The notes: a model not told the origin generated them from the letters alone. Counted from the first letter of the stretch, positions 47,783 through 57,364 are shown. The stretch: 64,000 bases of DNA from Affinundibacterium seohonense (GCF_014284305.1 NZ_JACOFW010000006.1:62001-126000); one strand, 5' to 3'. Numbers and translations are program-made.

Positions 47783-47894
47783 CCGTCATTCCCGCGTAGG
47801 CGGGAATCCAGCGTCGTTCTTTCAGTCTCTAAAAAGTTTTAGCAGTAAACCGAAAACCAAAGTCACTGGATTCCCGCCTTCGCGGGAATGACGG
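47783..47894. repeat. Inverted repeat CGTCATTCCCGC ... GCGGGAATGACG
   Basis: A 112-bp element with terminal stems CCGTCATTCCCGCGTAGG and its near reverse complement at the right end. Each end is itself a small hairpin (CCCGCGTAGGCGGG, CCCGCCTTCGCGGG). It fills the gap between the acyl-CoA dehydrogenase and the DsbA-like gene. Confidence 0.85.
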
Positions 47895-47949
47895 TTAACT
47901 TAATGCTCGGTTAATTTACACGCTGATTTATCAAATACTGTACCCAAAC

Positions 47950-49083
47950 TCAATCCAACAAACCACGACCAATCAAAATCTTCTGAATATCCGAACTACC
48001 TTCATAGATCTGACACACACGCACATCACGGTAGATACGCTCAACTGGGAAGTCGCTGACGTAACCATAACCACCATGAATTTGAATCGCATCGGAACAC
48101 ACTTTTTCCGCCATTTCCGACGCAAACAATTTCGCCATCGCTGCTTCTTTCAAGCACGGCTTACCCGCATCTTTCATACTCGCTGCATGCCAGATCAATT
48201 GGCGTGCTGCTTCGATTTGCGTCGCCATATCCGCCAAACGGAACTGTACGGCTTGGTGTTCAAAGATTGCTTTGCCAAACGTGCGGCGATCTTTCGCATA
48301 AGCCAAAGCGGCTTCGAATGCAGCACGTGCCATACCGACCGATTGCGAGGCGATACCGATGCGGCCGCCTTCTAAACCAGACAAAGCGATCTTATAGCCC
48401 TGACCTTCTTCACCGATTAAATTGGCGGCGGGAATACGGCAATTCTCAAACAGAATCTGCGCTGTATCGGAAGAATGCTGACCCATCTTATGTTCAAGGC
48501 TCGCAACGATATAGCCTGGCGTTTTGGTATCGACCCAAAACGCGCTGATCCCTTTTTTGCCGGCCGCTTTATCGGTCACGGCCATCACGATCGCCACATC
48601 GGCATGCTTACCGCTGGTGATAAATTGCTTCACGCCATTCAAGACATATTCATCGCCTTCTTTCTTTGCCGTCGTACGCAAATCGGAAGCATCACTGCCA
48701 GCATGGGGTTCCGTTAAGCAAAATGCGCCTAACATGTCGCCTTGTGCTAACGGGCGCAGCCATTGTTCTTTTTGTGCGGCATTCGCATACATCATGCCTA
48801 TGCTGCAAACAGGGCAGTTATTCACCGACACCACAGTCGAGGTTCCACCATCACCGGCAGCAATTTCTTCCAGCACTAAAGCCAGAGACAAATAATCCAT
48901 GCCTGCGCCGCCCAATTCTTCTGGCACCGCCACACCATAGGCGCCCATCGTCGCGAGCTCTTTCAATTCCTCGGCTGGAAAATGATGTTCTTTATCCCAA
49001 CGTGCGGCATTTGGCGTGATGCGTTCTTGCACAAAGCTACGCACTGCGTCGCGGATCATTTCGTGTTCTGATGTTAATTGCAT
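47950..49083 (-). CDS. Short-chain acyl-CoA dehydrogenase
   Basis: A 377-residue flavin-dependent acyl-CoA dehydrogenase of the butyryl/short-chain type. MLGAFCLTEPHAGSDASDL and VLNGVKQFITSG bind FAD and substrate. The catalytic Glu is in the C-terminal IYEGSSDIQK (E361), the position used by short- and medium-chain enzymes, unlike the isovaleryl-CoA enzyme at 53371. It would feed the same acyl-CoA pool, possibly branched-chain or butyryl-CoA. The neighbours are an unknown small protein and an SDR gene. Confidence 0.9.
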   Translation of the reverse strand: MQLTSEHEMIRDAVRSFVQERITPNAARWDKEHHFPAEELKELATMGAYGVAVPEELGGAGMDYLSLALVLEEIAAGDGGTSTVVSVNNCPVCSIGMMYANAAQKEQWLRPLAQGDMLGAFCLTEPHAGSDASDLRTTAKKEGDEYVLNGVKQFITSGKHADVAIVMAVTDKAAGKKGISAFWVDTKTPGYIVASLEHKMGQHSSDTAQILFENCRIPAANLIGEEGQGYKIALSGLEGGRIGIASQSVGMARAAFEAALAYAKDRRTFGKAIFEHQAVQFRLADMATQIEAARQLIWHAASMKDAGKPCLKEAAMAKLFASEMAEKVCSDAIQIHGGYGYVSDFPVERIYRDVRVCQIYEGSSDIQKILIGRGLLD

Positions 49084-49120
49084 GTTTTACTCGTTTCTTA
49101 AATTCTCGAAATTTGAAAAG

Positions 49121-49384
49121 TCAGCTTCTAGATTGATCGTCTGCAATAAGTTTGTCGTAATCAATAAAGTCCCAAGGAATTTCACGCTTAAAAGTCTCGA
49201 TCGCTTCATTCATCAATTCTAAAGAGACAGACTTTTTGAAGAGCGTCACTGTTCGGGTCTTTTCACTATCGTCGCGAAATATTTCAATAACGAGCTCGTC
49301 ATTCCTATATATCTCGACTCCAATACCGTCACGCGAACTCATATCGCTTGCCACAACAACTCGATCCTTCGGCCATTTAGTCAT
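49121..49384 (-). CDS. Small protein of unknown function
   Basis: An 87-residue acidic protein that I do not recognise. It has a beta-rich first half (GVEIYRNDELVIEIFRDD) and a helical, charged end (AIETFKREIPWDFIDYDKL). GAGAGGTG lies about 9 bases upstream of the ATG, which supports a real start. It lies between the SDR gene (20-base gap) and the acyl-CoA dehydrogenase (37-base gap) on the same strand, so co-transcription is likely. No homology claim is made. Confidence 0.6.
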   Translation of the reverse strand: MTKWPKDRVVVASDMSSRDGIGVEIYRNDELVIEIFRDDSEKTRTVTLFKKSVSLELMNEAIETFKREIPWDFIDYDKLIADDQSRS

Positions 49385-49403
49385 TTAATAGACACCTCTC
49401 GAC

Positions 49404-50072
49404 TTACCATTCAATAGTTACTCCGTCATAACTCAAAAATTGCCCATTCTGCACGCGGCTACTTTCCGCAATGACTTGACGCATGCCGGCGACGCTGACA
49501 TCGACACTAATCTCAGCACCGATACCACCCATATCAGTTTGCACCCAACCCGGATGAAATGCGATGCATGTCGCTTTTTGCGTACTAAGTGAGGCATCTT
49601 TCAATACGGAATTCAATGCGGCTTTGCTGGCGCGATACAGCCATGCCACATTGTTTTCACGCAAACCGATGGATCCCATACGTGAGGACAACACAGCCAA
49701 CTTGCCACCGGCATTTTCAACCATAGGCAATACCAAAGGCAGTAAGCGCATTGCAGCTAACACATTGGTATGCATGACTTGATCAAACTCTTCTTGCTGT
49801 GGCGATTGCAAACCATTTGTTCTACTACCAAATACACCCGCATTCAAAATGGCAACATCGATTTTTTCATCGTCGAGGCGCCAAGCCAATCCTGCGCAAT
49901 CATTCAAGTTGTTTACATCCAAAGGCAGCGCTTCACAACCATGTGCGGTCAATTGCGCGAGGTCGTCGGACTTGCGTGCAGTAGCGATCACACGCCAACC
50001 TGCTGCTTTGTATTGCCGCGCAAATTCGTGACCTATGCCGCGTGAGGCTCCGATGATTAAGGCTGTTGGCAT
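49404..50072 (-). CDS. Short-chain dehydrogenase/reductase
   Basis: A 222-residue SDR. The NAD(P)-binding motif GASRGIGHE lies at residues 8-16, LNAGVFG is the structural NAG motif near 79-85, and the catalytic residues are S in VLSSRMGS and Y/K in YRASKAALN. The substrate is unknown; its place among acyl-CoA genes suggests a hydroxyacyl or alcohol substrate, but that is inference. GGAG lies about 9 bases before the ATG. It is followed by a small unknown gene 20 bases later. Confidence 0.9.
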   Translation of the reverse strand: MPTALIIGASRGIGHEFARQYKAAGWRVIATARKSDDLAQLTAHGCEALPLDVNNLNDCAGLAWRLDDEKIDVAILNAGVFGSRTNGLQSPQQEEFDQVMHTNVLAAMRLLPLVLPMVENAGGKLAVLSSRMGSIGLRENNVAWLYRASKAALNSVLKDASLSTQKATCIAFHPGWVQTDMGGIGAEISVDVSVAGMRQVIAESSRVQNGQFLSYDGVTIEW

Positions 50073-50129
50073 TGCTTTTACTCCGTTTTTTACTTCACTC
50101 GCAGAGCGTAAGATTCTCTACAGATTGAT

Positions 50130-50154
50130 GTTGGGCTTTGCAGCCCAACCTACG
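50130..50154. repeat. Short palindrome related to GTAGGGCGGGT repeats
   Basis: GTTGGGCTTTGCAGCCCAAC followed by CTACG is a small stem between the SDR and thiolase genes. It belongs to the same palindrome family as 39525 and 42401, in a shorter form. It might act as a processing or weak termination site. Confidence 0.6.
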
Positions 50155-50170
50155 TCAATAATTCAGGCGA

Positions 50171-51352
50171 TTACACCAACTCAATCGCCATCGCGGTCGC
50201 TTCACCACCACCGATGCACAAAGACGCCACACCACGCTTACCGCCGCGTGCTTTCAGAGCACCGATCAGTGTCACGATGATACGCGCGCCAGATGCGCCG
50301 ATTGGGTGACCCAACGCACATGCACCACCGTGGACGTTCATCTTGTCGTGAGAAATACCGAGGTCATGCATCGCTGCCATTGGCACTGCGGCGAATGCTT
50401 CGTTGACTTCGAACAAATCGACATCCGCCGTCGTCCAACCGATTTTTTTGTAGAGCTTTTCGATAGAACCAACTGGCGCTGTCGTGAACCAGCCTGGTTC
50501 TTGTGCGTGGGTTGCATGACCGAGAATTTTTGCGATTGGTGTTAAACCCAATTCTTTGGCTTTGGATTCGCGCATCAATACCAAGGCTGCTGCACCGTCA
50601 TTGATGGACGAGGAAGATGCTGCGGTGATCGTGCCGTCTTTTTTGAATGCGGGCTTCAAATTTGGAATTTTGTCGAGCTTGGCTTTCAATGGACCTTCGT
50701 CTTTATCGATAACAACATCACCACCGCGACCAGATACCGTCACTGGGGCGATTTCCCAAGAAAATGCGCCGCTGCTCGCTGCGTTTTGTGCGCGTGTTAC
50801 GGAGGCGATCGCAAATGCGTCTTGTGCTTCACGTGTGAAGCCGTATTTCGCGGAGCAATCTTCTGCAAATGTGCCCATGGAGCGGCCTTTATCATAAGCA
50901 TCTTCCAAACCATCAAGCATCATGTGATCCATGATCGTACCGTGACCGATACGATAGCCGCCACGTGCCTTAGGAATGATGTATGGGGCATTCGTCATCG
51001 ATTCCATACCGCCAGTGACCAACACGTCGTTGCTGCCAGCCAGTAAGGAATCATAGGCCATCATCGTGGCTTTCATCGCAGAGCCGCACATCTTAGATAA
51101 AGTGACCGCACCAGTCGAAAATGGCAAGCCCGCTGCCAACAAAGCTTGACGCGCTGGTGCTTGGCCTTGACCTGCCATCAAGCAGTTACCGAACAAAACT
51201 TCTTCGACCAACTCTGGCTTAAGGCCTGCACGTTCGACAGCTGCTTTGATCGCCACTGCACCGAGTTGGCTCGCAGTCAAAGACGCGAAATCACTTTGAA
51301 ACGCGCCCATAGGAGTGCGAGCTGCGCCGACGATAACGATAGGATCATTCAT
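50171..51352 (-). CDS. Acetyl-CoA acetyltransferase (thiolase)
   Basis: A 393-residue thiolase that makes or splits acetoacetyl-CoA. The nucleophilic Cys is in LSKMCGSAMKA, the catalytic His in GGACALGHPIGASGAR and the second Cys in SLCIGGGEATAM. In this cluster it would split acetoacetyl-CoA formed after HMG-CoA cleavage and activation. ATG 51352 is preferred because GGAG lies just upstream, over an in-frame TTG at 51364. A short palindrome separates it from the SDR gene. Confidence 0.95.
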   Translation of the reverse strand: MNDPIVIVGAARTPMGAFQSDFASLTASQLGAVAIKAAVERAGLKPELVEEVLFGNCLMAGQGQAPARQALLAAGLPFSTGAVTLSKMCGSAMKATMMAYDSLLAGSNDVLVTGGMESMTNAPYIIPKARGGYRIGHGTIMDHMMLDGLEDAYDKGRSMGTFAEDCSAKYGFTREAQDAFAIASVTRAQNAASSGAFSWEIAPVTVSGRGGDVVIDKDEGPLKAKLDKIPNLKPAFKKDGTITAASSSSINDGAAALVLMRESKAKELGLTPIAKILGHATHAQEPGWFTTAPVGSIEKLYKKIGWTTADVDLFEVNEAFAAVPMAAMHDLGISHDKMNVHGGACALGHPIGASGARIIVTLIGALKARGGKRGVASLCIGGGEATAMAIELV

Positions 51353-51400
51353 GGTTTTCTCCAATTAAATTGTTCGTAGTTTTTGATAATTTTTAAACCG

Positions 51401-53164
51401 CTAATTCACAAATCTGATACTTTGCGGGTAAGGAAAAACATCATCGACCTTACCCTTCACAATTCGTTCTTTCCGATCTTGCCAATACTTCGCAGTCAGC
51501 AAGTCAGCATGGTGTTTCATAAAATACTGTTTGACCTTGGCGTTACCCAATAAGAAGGTACCGAACTGCTCTGGGAATACATCGTATTTTCCTATCGGAT
51601 ACCAAGGCTCGGCTGACATTTCATCTTCTTCATTGCGTGGCAAAGGGATCGTTCTGAAATTGCAATCCACGATGGTTTCGATCTCATCGTAGTCATAAAA
51701 AACGACACGTTTATGACGTGTTACACCGAAGTTTTTGTACAACATATCGCCAGGGAAAATATTTGCCCCGACCAATTCTTTGATTGCATTGCCGTACTCG
51801 ACTATCGCATGTTCCATCGCGGCGTCATCACCCTTTTGCTCTGCTTCTGTCAGCCAGATATTCAATGGCGTCATGCGACGTTCGATGTACAGATGCTTGA
51901 TGATGACTTCATCATCATTCACTTCCAAGATCGACGGTGCATAGCGTCGAATTTCTGCCAACAAATCCTCAGAAAAACGCGCGCGTGGAAAGGCTACGTC
52001 AGAATATTCCAAAGTATCTGCCAAGCGACCCACGCGATCATGATTTTTAACCAGTTGATACTTTTCTTTGATCAAAGCTTTAGTGGTTTCCTTTGGCGGT
52101 GGGAAGCTGTCCTTGATTAGCTTAAAGACGTAGGGAAACGATGGCAATGCGAACACCAACATCACGAGCCCGCGAATACCAGGCGCAGCCTCGATGATGT
52201 CAGATGAGTATTTAAGGTGATGCAAGAAATCACGATAGAACAAATTTTTACCGTGCTTTTGCAAACCCAACATGGTGTAAATCTCACTGCGCGGCTTGCG
52301 CGGCAAGATGCTGCGTATGAATTGCACATAGGCCGATGGCACATCCATGTCGACCATGAAATAGGCACGTGTGAATGAGAACAAGACGGTGATGTGCATG
52401 TTATCGAAGAGCACGGTATCCAAAATCAATTCACGATTCTTGTTGTGAATGATGGGAATCACGAAGGGCATTTCTTGATTGCCGTTGATACTTTTTCCAA
52501 TAATGTAAGCGGCTTTATTACGGAAGAACAAACTCGCTAAAACTTGGAACTGATGATTCGGTTCAAAACGCATGTCACCAAATTGTTCTAACAGACGCGC
52601 TTCCACTTTCGCCAGATCATCATCGAGATGCGCGAACGGTGTTTGCAACTGAAAATTGGTGACGATGCGTTTTAAGCTAAAGCTTAAGCCATCGGCTGCG
52701 GGATAGTAAACGCGATAGGTGGCTGGTGTATCGTCACGTTCGATATAGTCGGTCGCCGTGGCGGGACGCACGAAAATGAAGTCGTTGTGGAAGTAGGTGC
52801 GGTGTAAAAGTTTGGTGCAGACCGTATTGAAGAAAGTCTCTGCCAATTCGGGACGCAAATGGTCGATCAGCAAACCCATGTAATGCAGCTTCACTTCGCG
52901 CCACACCTCATCAGTCAGATCATCATTGTCGTATTCATCTTCGAGAATTTGTACACATTCCTTGGCGCGCTTGTCATAGTACGCAATCCGCTCACGCGCA
53001 TCTTCTTGTGCTGCTTTCCAATCGCCGCGTTCAAAACGCTGCTTCGCCATCTGCGTCGTCGCACGGAACAAACGGTAATGCTTATCAAAACCGTCGAGTA
53101 TGGTCCTTGCAATGTCGAATGCAATTTGCGAAGACAACAATTTAGGAAAGGCGATTTGGGGCAT
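51401..53164 (-). CDS. aceK: Isocitrate dehydrogenase kinase/phosphatase
   Basis: A 587-residue AceK, a bifunctional enzyme that phosphorylates and dephosphorylates isocitrate dehydrogenase to divert carbon to the glyoxylate bypass. The N-terminus [22 protein letters not shown] matches the Burkholderiales form, and [11 protein letters not shown] and the regulatory-domain regions are typical. The start is set at ATG 53164 by likeness to family starts; a TTG at 53182 is possible. It sits between the thiolase and isovaleryl-CoA dehydrogenase, in keeping with acetyl-CoA made by leucine catabolism. A 110-bp hairpin element lies upstream. Confidence 0.95.
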   Translation of the reverse strand: MPQIAFPKLLSSQIAFDIARTILDGFDKHYRLFRATTQMAKQRFERGDWKAAQEDARERIAYYDKRAKECVQILEDEYDNDDLTDEVWREVKLHYMGLLIDHLRPELAETFFNTVCTKLLHRTYFHNDFIFVRPATATDYIERDDTPATYRVYYPAADGLSFSLKRIVTNFQLQTPFAHLDDDLAKVEARLLEQFGDMRFEPNHQFQVLASLFFRNKAAYIIGKSINGNQEMPFVIPIIHNKNRELILDTVLFDNMHITVLFSFTRAYFMVDMDVPSAYVQFIRSILPRKPRSEIYTMLGLQKHGKNLFYRDFLHHLKYSSDIIEAAPGIRGLVMLVFALPSFPYVFKLIKDSFPPPKETTKALIKEKYQLVKNHDRVGRLADTLEYSDVAFPRARFSEDLLAEIRRYAPSILEVNDDEVIIKHLYIERRMTPLNIWLTEAEQKGDDAAMEHAIVEYGNAIKELVGANIFPGDMLYKNFGVTRHKRVVFYDYDEIETIVDCNFRTIPLPRNEEDEMSAEPWYPIGKYDVFPEQFGTFLLGNAKVKQYFMKHHADLLTAKYWQDRKERIVKGKVDDVFPYPQSIRFVN

Positions 53165-53257
53165 AAGCGTCAACCGATTCAAAACCTCTCAATACAAACT
53201 GGCAAGGAACCCAGTTCAACGATTTTCATCATTGAATACAACTAACCAATGACCGTT

Positions 53258-53369
53258 GAGAAATTCGATTATGGGGAGGCAGTTCAAGGCGCCGCCCGCA
53301 GCAATATGTCGATATTGCGAGGATCGGCAACGCCGAAATGCACCCCAGAATCGGATTTATCAATGCGTC
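53258..53369. repeat. 110-bp hairpin element, copy 2
   Basis: Outer arms AAATTCGATTATGGGG and CCCCAGAATCGGATTT pair with 2 mismatches, and the inner stem GCAATAT/ATATTGC with loop GTCG is identical to copy 1 at 43791. It lies just 3' of the isovaleryl-CoA dehydrogenase gene and before aceK. Confidence 0.8.
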
Positions 53370-53370
53370 A

Positions 53371-54555
53371 TTACAGGGTTTCGGCGAATAGTTCACGGCC
53401 GATGAGCATACGACGTATTTCACTCGTACCAGCACCAATCTCATACAACTTCGCATCACGCCACAAACGACCAACAGAGTATTCGTTGATATAGCCATTG
53501 CCGCCTAATGTTTGGATAGCTTCACCCGCCATCCAAGTCGCCTTTTCTGCGGAGTACAAAATCGCGCCGGCTGCGTCTTTACGCAAAGCACGTGTTGCCT
53601 CCGGTGTTTTCGCACGTACACATGCTTCGCCAACCGCATAGACGTATGCCTTACATGCCATCATGGTGGAATACATATCAGCGATCTTGCCTTGCATCAG
53701 TTGGAATTCGCCGATGGCTTGGCCAAACTGTTTGCGTTCATGGATGTAAGGAACCACGACGTCCATACAAGCTTGCATAATGCCCAATGGGCCGCCTGAC
53801 AAGACTGCACGTTCAAAATCCAAACCAGACATCAACACATTGACGCCTTTACCAACGCCACCGAGTACGTTTTCCACTGGCACTTCGCAATCTTGGAACA
53901 CCAATTCGCCAGTGTGCGAACCGCGCATACCGAGCTTGTCGAGTTTTTGCGCAATGCTGAAACCTTTGTAGCCTTTTTCGATGATGAAAGCAGTCATGCC
54001 ACGTGGGCCGGCTTCCAAATCGGTTTTCGCGTAGACCACTAAAGTGTCTGCATCTGGACCATTGGTGATCCACATTTTGTTACCGTTCAAAACGTAGCGA
54101 TCGCCTTTCAAATCCGCGCGCAATTTCATGCTCACGACATCGGAACCTGCATTTGGCTCAGACATCGCCAAAGCACCAATATGTTCACCAGAAATCAGCT
54201 TCGGCAAATATTTCGCTTTTTGTTCGGCATTGCCGTTGCGATTAATTTGGTTCACGCACAGATTGGAATGCGCACCGTAGGACAAACCAACGGAAGCCGA
54301 AGCGCGGGAAATTTCTTCCATGGCGATAATGTGCGCCAAGTAGCCCATATTGGCTCCACCGTATTCTTCGGAAACGGTCATGCCGTGCAAGCCCATCTCA
54401 CCCATTTTTTTCCACAAATGCATAGGAAACTGATCTGTTTTATCCATCTCGGCGGCCAACGGTGCGATTTCGGCAGCAGCAAATTGTTGTACAGCTTCGC
54501 GCAATGCGGCGATATCTTCGCCATGATCAAACGTTAAACCTGGTAAGTGCAACAT
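53371..54555 (-). CDS. liuA: Isovaleryl-CoA dehydrogenase
   Basis: A 394-residue flavoprotein that oxidises isovaleryl-CoA to methylcrotonyl-CoA, the first committed step of the liu route. The catalytic Glu is E248 in [14 protein letters not shown], the location found in isovaleryl-CoA dehydrogenases. The C-terminal site used by other acyl-CoA dehydrogenases has Gly instead ([12 protein letters not shown]), which supports this assignment. [14 protein letters not shown] and [18 protein letters not shown] bind FAD and substrate. GGGGA lies about 5 bases upstream of the ATG. A palindromic LiuR-like operator lies about 175 bases upstream. Confidence 0.96.
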   Translation of the reverse strand: MLHLPGLTFDHGEDIAALREAVQQFAAAEIAPLAAEMDKTDQFPMHLWKKMGEMGLHGMTVSEEYGGANMGYLAHIIAMEEISRASASVGLSYGAHSNLCVNQINRNGNAEQKAKYLPKLISGEHIGALAMSEPNAGSDVVSMKLRADLKGDRYVLNGNKMWITNGPDADTLVVYAKTDLEAGPRGMTAFIIEKGYKGFSIAQKLDKLGMRGSHTGELVFQDCEVPVENVLGGVGKGVNVLMSGLDFERAVLSGGPLGIMQACMDVVVPYIHERKQFGQAIGEFQLMQGKIADMYSTMMACKAYVYAVGEACVRAKTPEATRALRKDAAGAILYSAEKATWMAGEAIQTLGGNGYINEYSVGRLWRDAKLYEIGAGTSEIRRMLIGRELFAETL

Positions 54556-54728
54556 GGTGTCCCCAATCTAGGTAGTAATGATGATATGACTTCAAGCTGC
54601 TGTAGCTCGCTCGTTCGACTCAAAGTCGGTAGAAAGTGAGCTTGAGATTATATGCCTGCTTGAATGTCGAAAAATTTTGCAAAACGATTTAAAAGCCCGT
54701 TTTGCGTCAGTCAAAAATGATACTTCTA

Positions 54729-54752
54729 ATTGACGTTAACGTAAACGTCAAT
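54729..54752. promoter_or_regulatory. LiuR operator upstream of liuA
   Basis: A 24-base palindrome with perfect 9-base arms ATTGACGTT and AACGTCAAT around a near-symmetric centre. This fits the MerR-family LiuR binding motif of proteobacteria as I recall it. It lies between the liuR stop codon and liuA, on the liuA side, so LiuR probably controls the liuA-led transcript. Confidence 0.8.
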
Positions 54753-54775
54753 TCAAACAATTTATCGTTACATAA

Positions 54776-55177
54776 TTACGAACTTGATTTTGCTTTATTA
54801 ACAATTCCCAAAAGGCGCTGGCTTTCCTCTTCATGCGCGGTGATTTCATCCAGCATGACTTCGATGTCTTCTCTTTGTTGCTCTAGCGACGTTCGGTGTT
54901 TCGCCAAGACATCAAGAAAACTCTGCAACTGAACTTCTGTATCTTTAGGCGAGTCATACATTGTGACCAAGTGTTTAATTTCCGATAGACTCAAGCCCAA
55001 ACGCTTGCCACGCAAGGTTAATTTCAGGTGTGTGCGCTCACGTGCTGAGTACACACGATTGCGTCCGCTCGGGCCTTCACGGCTTGGACTGATCAAGCCT
55101 TGATCTTCGTAAAAACGAATTGCCCGCGGCGTAATATCGAATTCTTTTGCCAGTTCGGTGATGGTATAAGTTGCCAT
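54776..55177 (-). CDS. liuR: MerR-family regulator of leucine catabolism
   Basis: A 133-residue MerR-type regulator. The N-terminal winged helix-turn-helix is YTITELAKEFDITPRAIRFYEDQGLI, with the wing region SGRNRVYSARER. A long C-terminal coiled coil (about 75-125) serves dimerisation, with no Cys pair for metal binding. Together with the palindromes at 54729 and 55297 and the adjacent liuA, this identifies it as LiuR, thought to respond to branched-chain acyl-CoA intermediates. ATG 55177 starts the family-type MATYTITEL; a longer frame to 55207 is less likely. It is divergent from the MBL-fold gene. Confidence 0.9.
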   Translation of the reverse strand: MATYTITELAKEFDITPRAIRFYEDQGLISPSREGPSGRNRVYSARERTHLKLTLRGKRLGLSLSEIKHLVTMYDSPKDTEVQLQSFLDVLAKHRTSLEQQREDIEVMLDEITAHEEESQRLLGIVNKAKSSS

Positions 55178-55296
55178 TGCTAAATCTTTTTTCTGTAATA
55201 AAAGCAAGAAAATTATCTGAAAAACACGTAATGTGTGCAGGTGAACCCTCTATAAAGCCAACATGAAATACGTTTTGAACTTAGAATCTTACCTGA

Positions 55297-55320
55297 AACG
55301 CAGTTAACGTAAACGTCAAT
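55297..55320. promoter_or_regulatory. Second, degenerate LiuR-like site
   Basis: The right half GTTAACGTAAACGTCAAT is identical to the operator at 54729, but the left arm is degenerate. It lies in the divergent gap between liuR and the MBL-fold gene, so it could serve autoregulation, the hydrolase gene, or both. Confidence 0.6.
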
Positions 55321-55366
55321 TTACAAATCCTCTGCTCCCTCTTTGTTGCGCCACATACACATCACC

Positions 55367-56440
55367 ATGAATCATCTAGAACAAGAATTACATTACCCTT
55401 TGAACGACCGCATTCCAGACGCTGGGCAAACCATACAAATTGCCCCTGGTGTCTTGTGGATACGTATGGGACTACCTTTTGCTCTGAATCATATCAATTT
55501 GTGGTTGATTGAAGACGTCTACACCACCGAAGCAGGACCAGCGCATGGCTGGACTGTCGTTGACTGTGGCATCAATAGCGATGCCACTCGCGATGCTTGG
55601 GAAATTTTGTTTGCTTCGCATCTCAAAGGCTTGCCTATCGTGCGGGTGATCGCGACCCACTGTCACCCAGATCATGTTGGCAGCGCAGACTGGCTTTGCT
55701 CGCTCTGGAATGCGCCTCTGTATATGAGCACCGGTGAGTACGCGTTTGCGCGCATGATGTCAGCCGGATTGCCTGGTGTCGACGGCTCGGCGATGTTTCC
55801 GCATTTCCGCAAACATGGCATGGTGACTACGGAAATGCAGGACAAAATCCAAGAGCGTAAGACCTACTACACACGCTTGGTTCCGACCGTACCAACTTCC
55901 TATCATCGTCTGCAAGATGGTCATAGCATCTCCATCGGTCAACATGAGTGGCGCATCATCACGGGTTTTGGTCATTCGCCAGAACACGTTTCTTTGTATT
56001 GCGCGACGCTCAACTGTCTGATTGCTGGTGACATGGTGTTGCCACGGATATCGACCAATGTGTCAGTTTTTGCCGCCGAACCCGAAGCAGATCCGGTCAA
56101 GCAGTATCTGGCCTCTCTAACAAAGTATGCGGATCTGCCGGACGATGTTTTAGTGCTGCCTTCGCATGGCAAACCCTTTACCGGCATTCACAAGCGCATC
56201 CAACAATTGCGCGATCATCATGCAGAACGTTTGCAAGAAGTCTTAGATGCGTGCACGACGCCATTATCGGCGCACGATATCGTCCCCATCATGTTTAAAC
56301 GCCCGCTCGATGCGCATCAATTGACCTTTGCCTTAGGTGAGGCTTTGGCGCATTGCCATTACCTTTGGTTTGAAGGCAAATTGCAACGCCGTTTAGAAGC
56401 GGATGATGTGTACCGTTTTGTTCGCAGCACCGCGATCTGA
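55367..56440 (+). CDS. MBL-fold metallo-hydrolase
   Basis: A 357-residue metallo-beta-lactamase-fold enzyme. The metal motif THCHPDHVGS holds the HxHxDH ligands, with further ligands likely in GFGHSPEHV and AGDMVLPRIS. HGKPFTG is the late His motif. The C-terminal part has an extra helical domain as in acyl-thioesterase-like members. The substrate is unknown; a CoA thioester or lactone is a guess. The start ATG 55367 is preferred over TTG 55343. It is divergent from liuR across a LiuR-like half-site, so it may belong to the LiuR regulon. Confidence 0.85.
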   Translation: MNHLEQELHYPLNDRIPDAGQTIQIAPGVLWIRMGLPFALNHINLWLIEDVYTTEAGPAHGWTVVDCGINSDATRDAWEILFASHLKGLPIVRVIATHCHPDHVGSADWLCSLWNAPLYMSTGEYAFARMMSAGLPGVDGSAMFPHFRKHGMVTTEMQDKIQERKTYYTRLVPTVPTSYHRLQDGHSISIGQHEWRIITGFGHSPEHVSLYCATLNCLIAGDMVLPRISTNVSVFAAEPEADPVKQYLASLTKYADLPDDVLVLPSHGKPFTGIHKRIQQLRDHHAERLQEVLDACTTPLSAHDIVPIMFKRPLDAHQLTFALGEALAHCHYLWFEGKLQRRLEADDVYRFVRSTAI

Positions 56441-56444
56441 CAAC

Positions 56445-57359
56445 ATGGAAACCATGAAACAAGCACCGTTATCGGTTTACGCGAAACTGGTCTGTGTTGC
56501 ACTATTTTGGGGCGGCACTTTTATCGCTGGTCGCATCGTCTCGACTGAGATTCCACACATGATCGCTGCCGCAGGGCGCTTTCTGGTTGCGTGCGTATTT
56601 TTACTTCTGCTAGCCTGGCGCGTTGAAGGAGGTTTACCTAAGCTCTCACGTCAACAATTGCAGGCAACGTTTGGACTTGGGGCGACTGGGATTTTTCTGT
56701 ATAACATTTGTTTCCTAGCGGCTCTGGAGCGTATGCCAGCAGGACGCAGCGCCCTATTTGTGTCCCTCAGTCCCATCGTCACGGCTTTATCCATGGCGAT
56801 ATTATTTCGCGAACGTTTAGGTGCGATCAAATGGCTGGGAATCGCGATCGCTTTTCTCGGTGCCGCGGTGGTCATTACGCGGGGAGATTTATTCAGTGTC
56901 GTGCATGACATTTCCAGCTCTATGGGTGCTGGCGAATTATTTATGTTGGGCGCGGTCGGCTCTTGGACTGCGTACACGATCTTAGGCAAACACGCCCTCA
57001 AAGGTCTATCACCCATTGCGGCAACCACCTATGCGTCATTGTGGGGGCTAGCATTGCTCTGCATGGGTGCTGTCAATCAATTACCTTTACTTGACACCAG
57101 CAAACTGACTTGGCAAGTGGTAAGTGCCATTGTCTTTTTGGGCATATTTGGCACGGTCATCGGTTTTGTCTGGTACTACGAAGGCGTCAAAGCCATCGGC
57201 CCCGCACGCACAGCGGTGTTTAATAATTTGGTGCCGGTATTTGGCGTCACGCTGAGCAGTCTGATGCTCAAAGAGCCGGTATTAATATCGATGATCGTTG
57301 GTGGTTTACTTGTGATCGCAGGAGTCTCTCTAACGAATCGCTCAACTAGTAATGACTAG
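56445..57359 (+). CDS. EamA-family (DMT) transporter
   Basis: A 304-residue membrane protein of the drug/metabolite transporter superfamily with about ten membrane helices in two EamA repeats. FWGGTFIAGRIVS starts the first repeat and ALFVSLSPIVTALSMAILF is its typical fourth-helix motif. GTVIGFVWYYEGVKAIGPARTAVFNNLVPVF gives the matching second-repeat motif. The substrate is unknown; export of a metabolite is likely. The start follows the MBL gene by 4 bases, so both probably share one transcript. The second ATG at 56454 is an equally possible start. Confidence 0.85.
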   Translation: METMKQAPLSVYAKLVCVALFWGGTFIAGRIVSTEIPHMIAAAGRFLVACVFLLLLAWRVEGGLPKLSRQQLQATFGLGATGIFLYNICFLAALERMPAGRSALFVSLSPIVTALSMAILFRERLGAIKWLGIAIAFLGAAVVITRGDLFSVVHDISSSMGAGELFMLGAVGSWTAYTILGKHALKGLSPIAATTYASLWGLALLCMGAVNQLPLLDTSKLTWQVVSAIVFLGIFGTVIGFVWYYEGVKAIGPARTAVFNNLVPVFGVTLSSLMLKEPVLISMIVGGLLVIAGVSLTNRSTSND

Positions 57360-57364
57360 CGATA

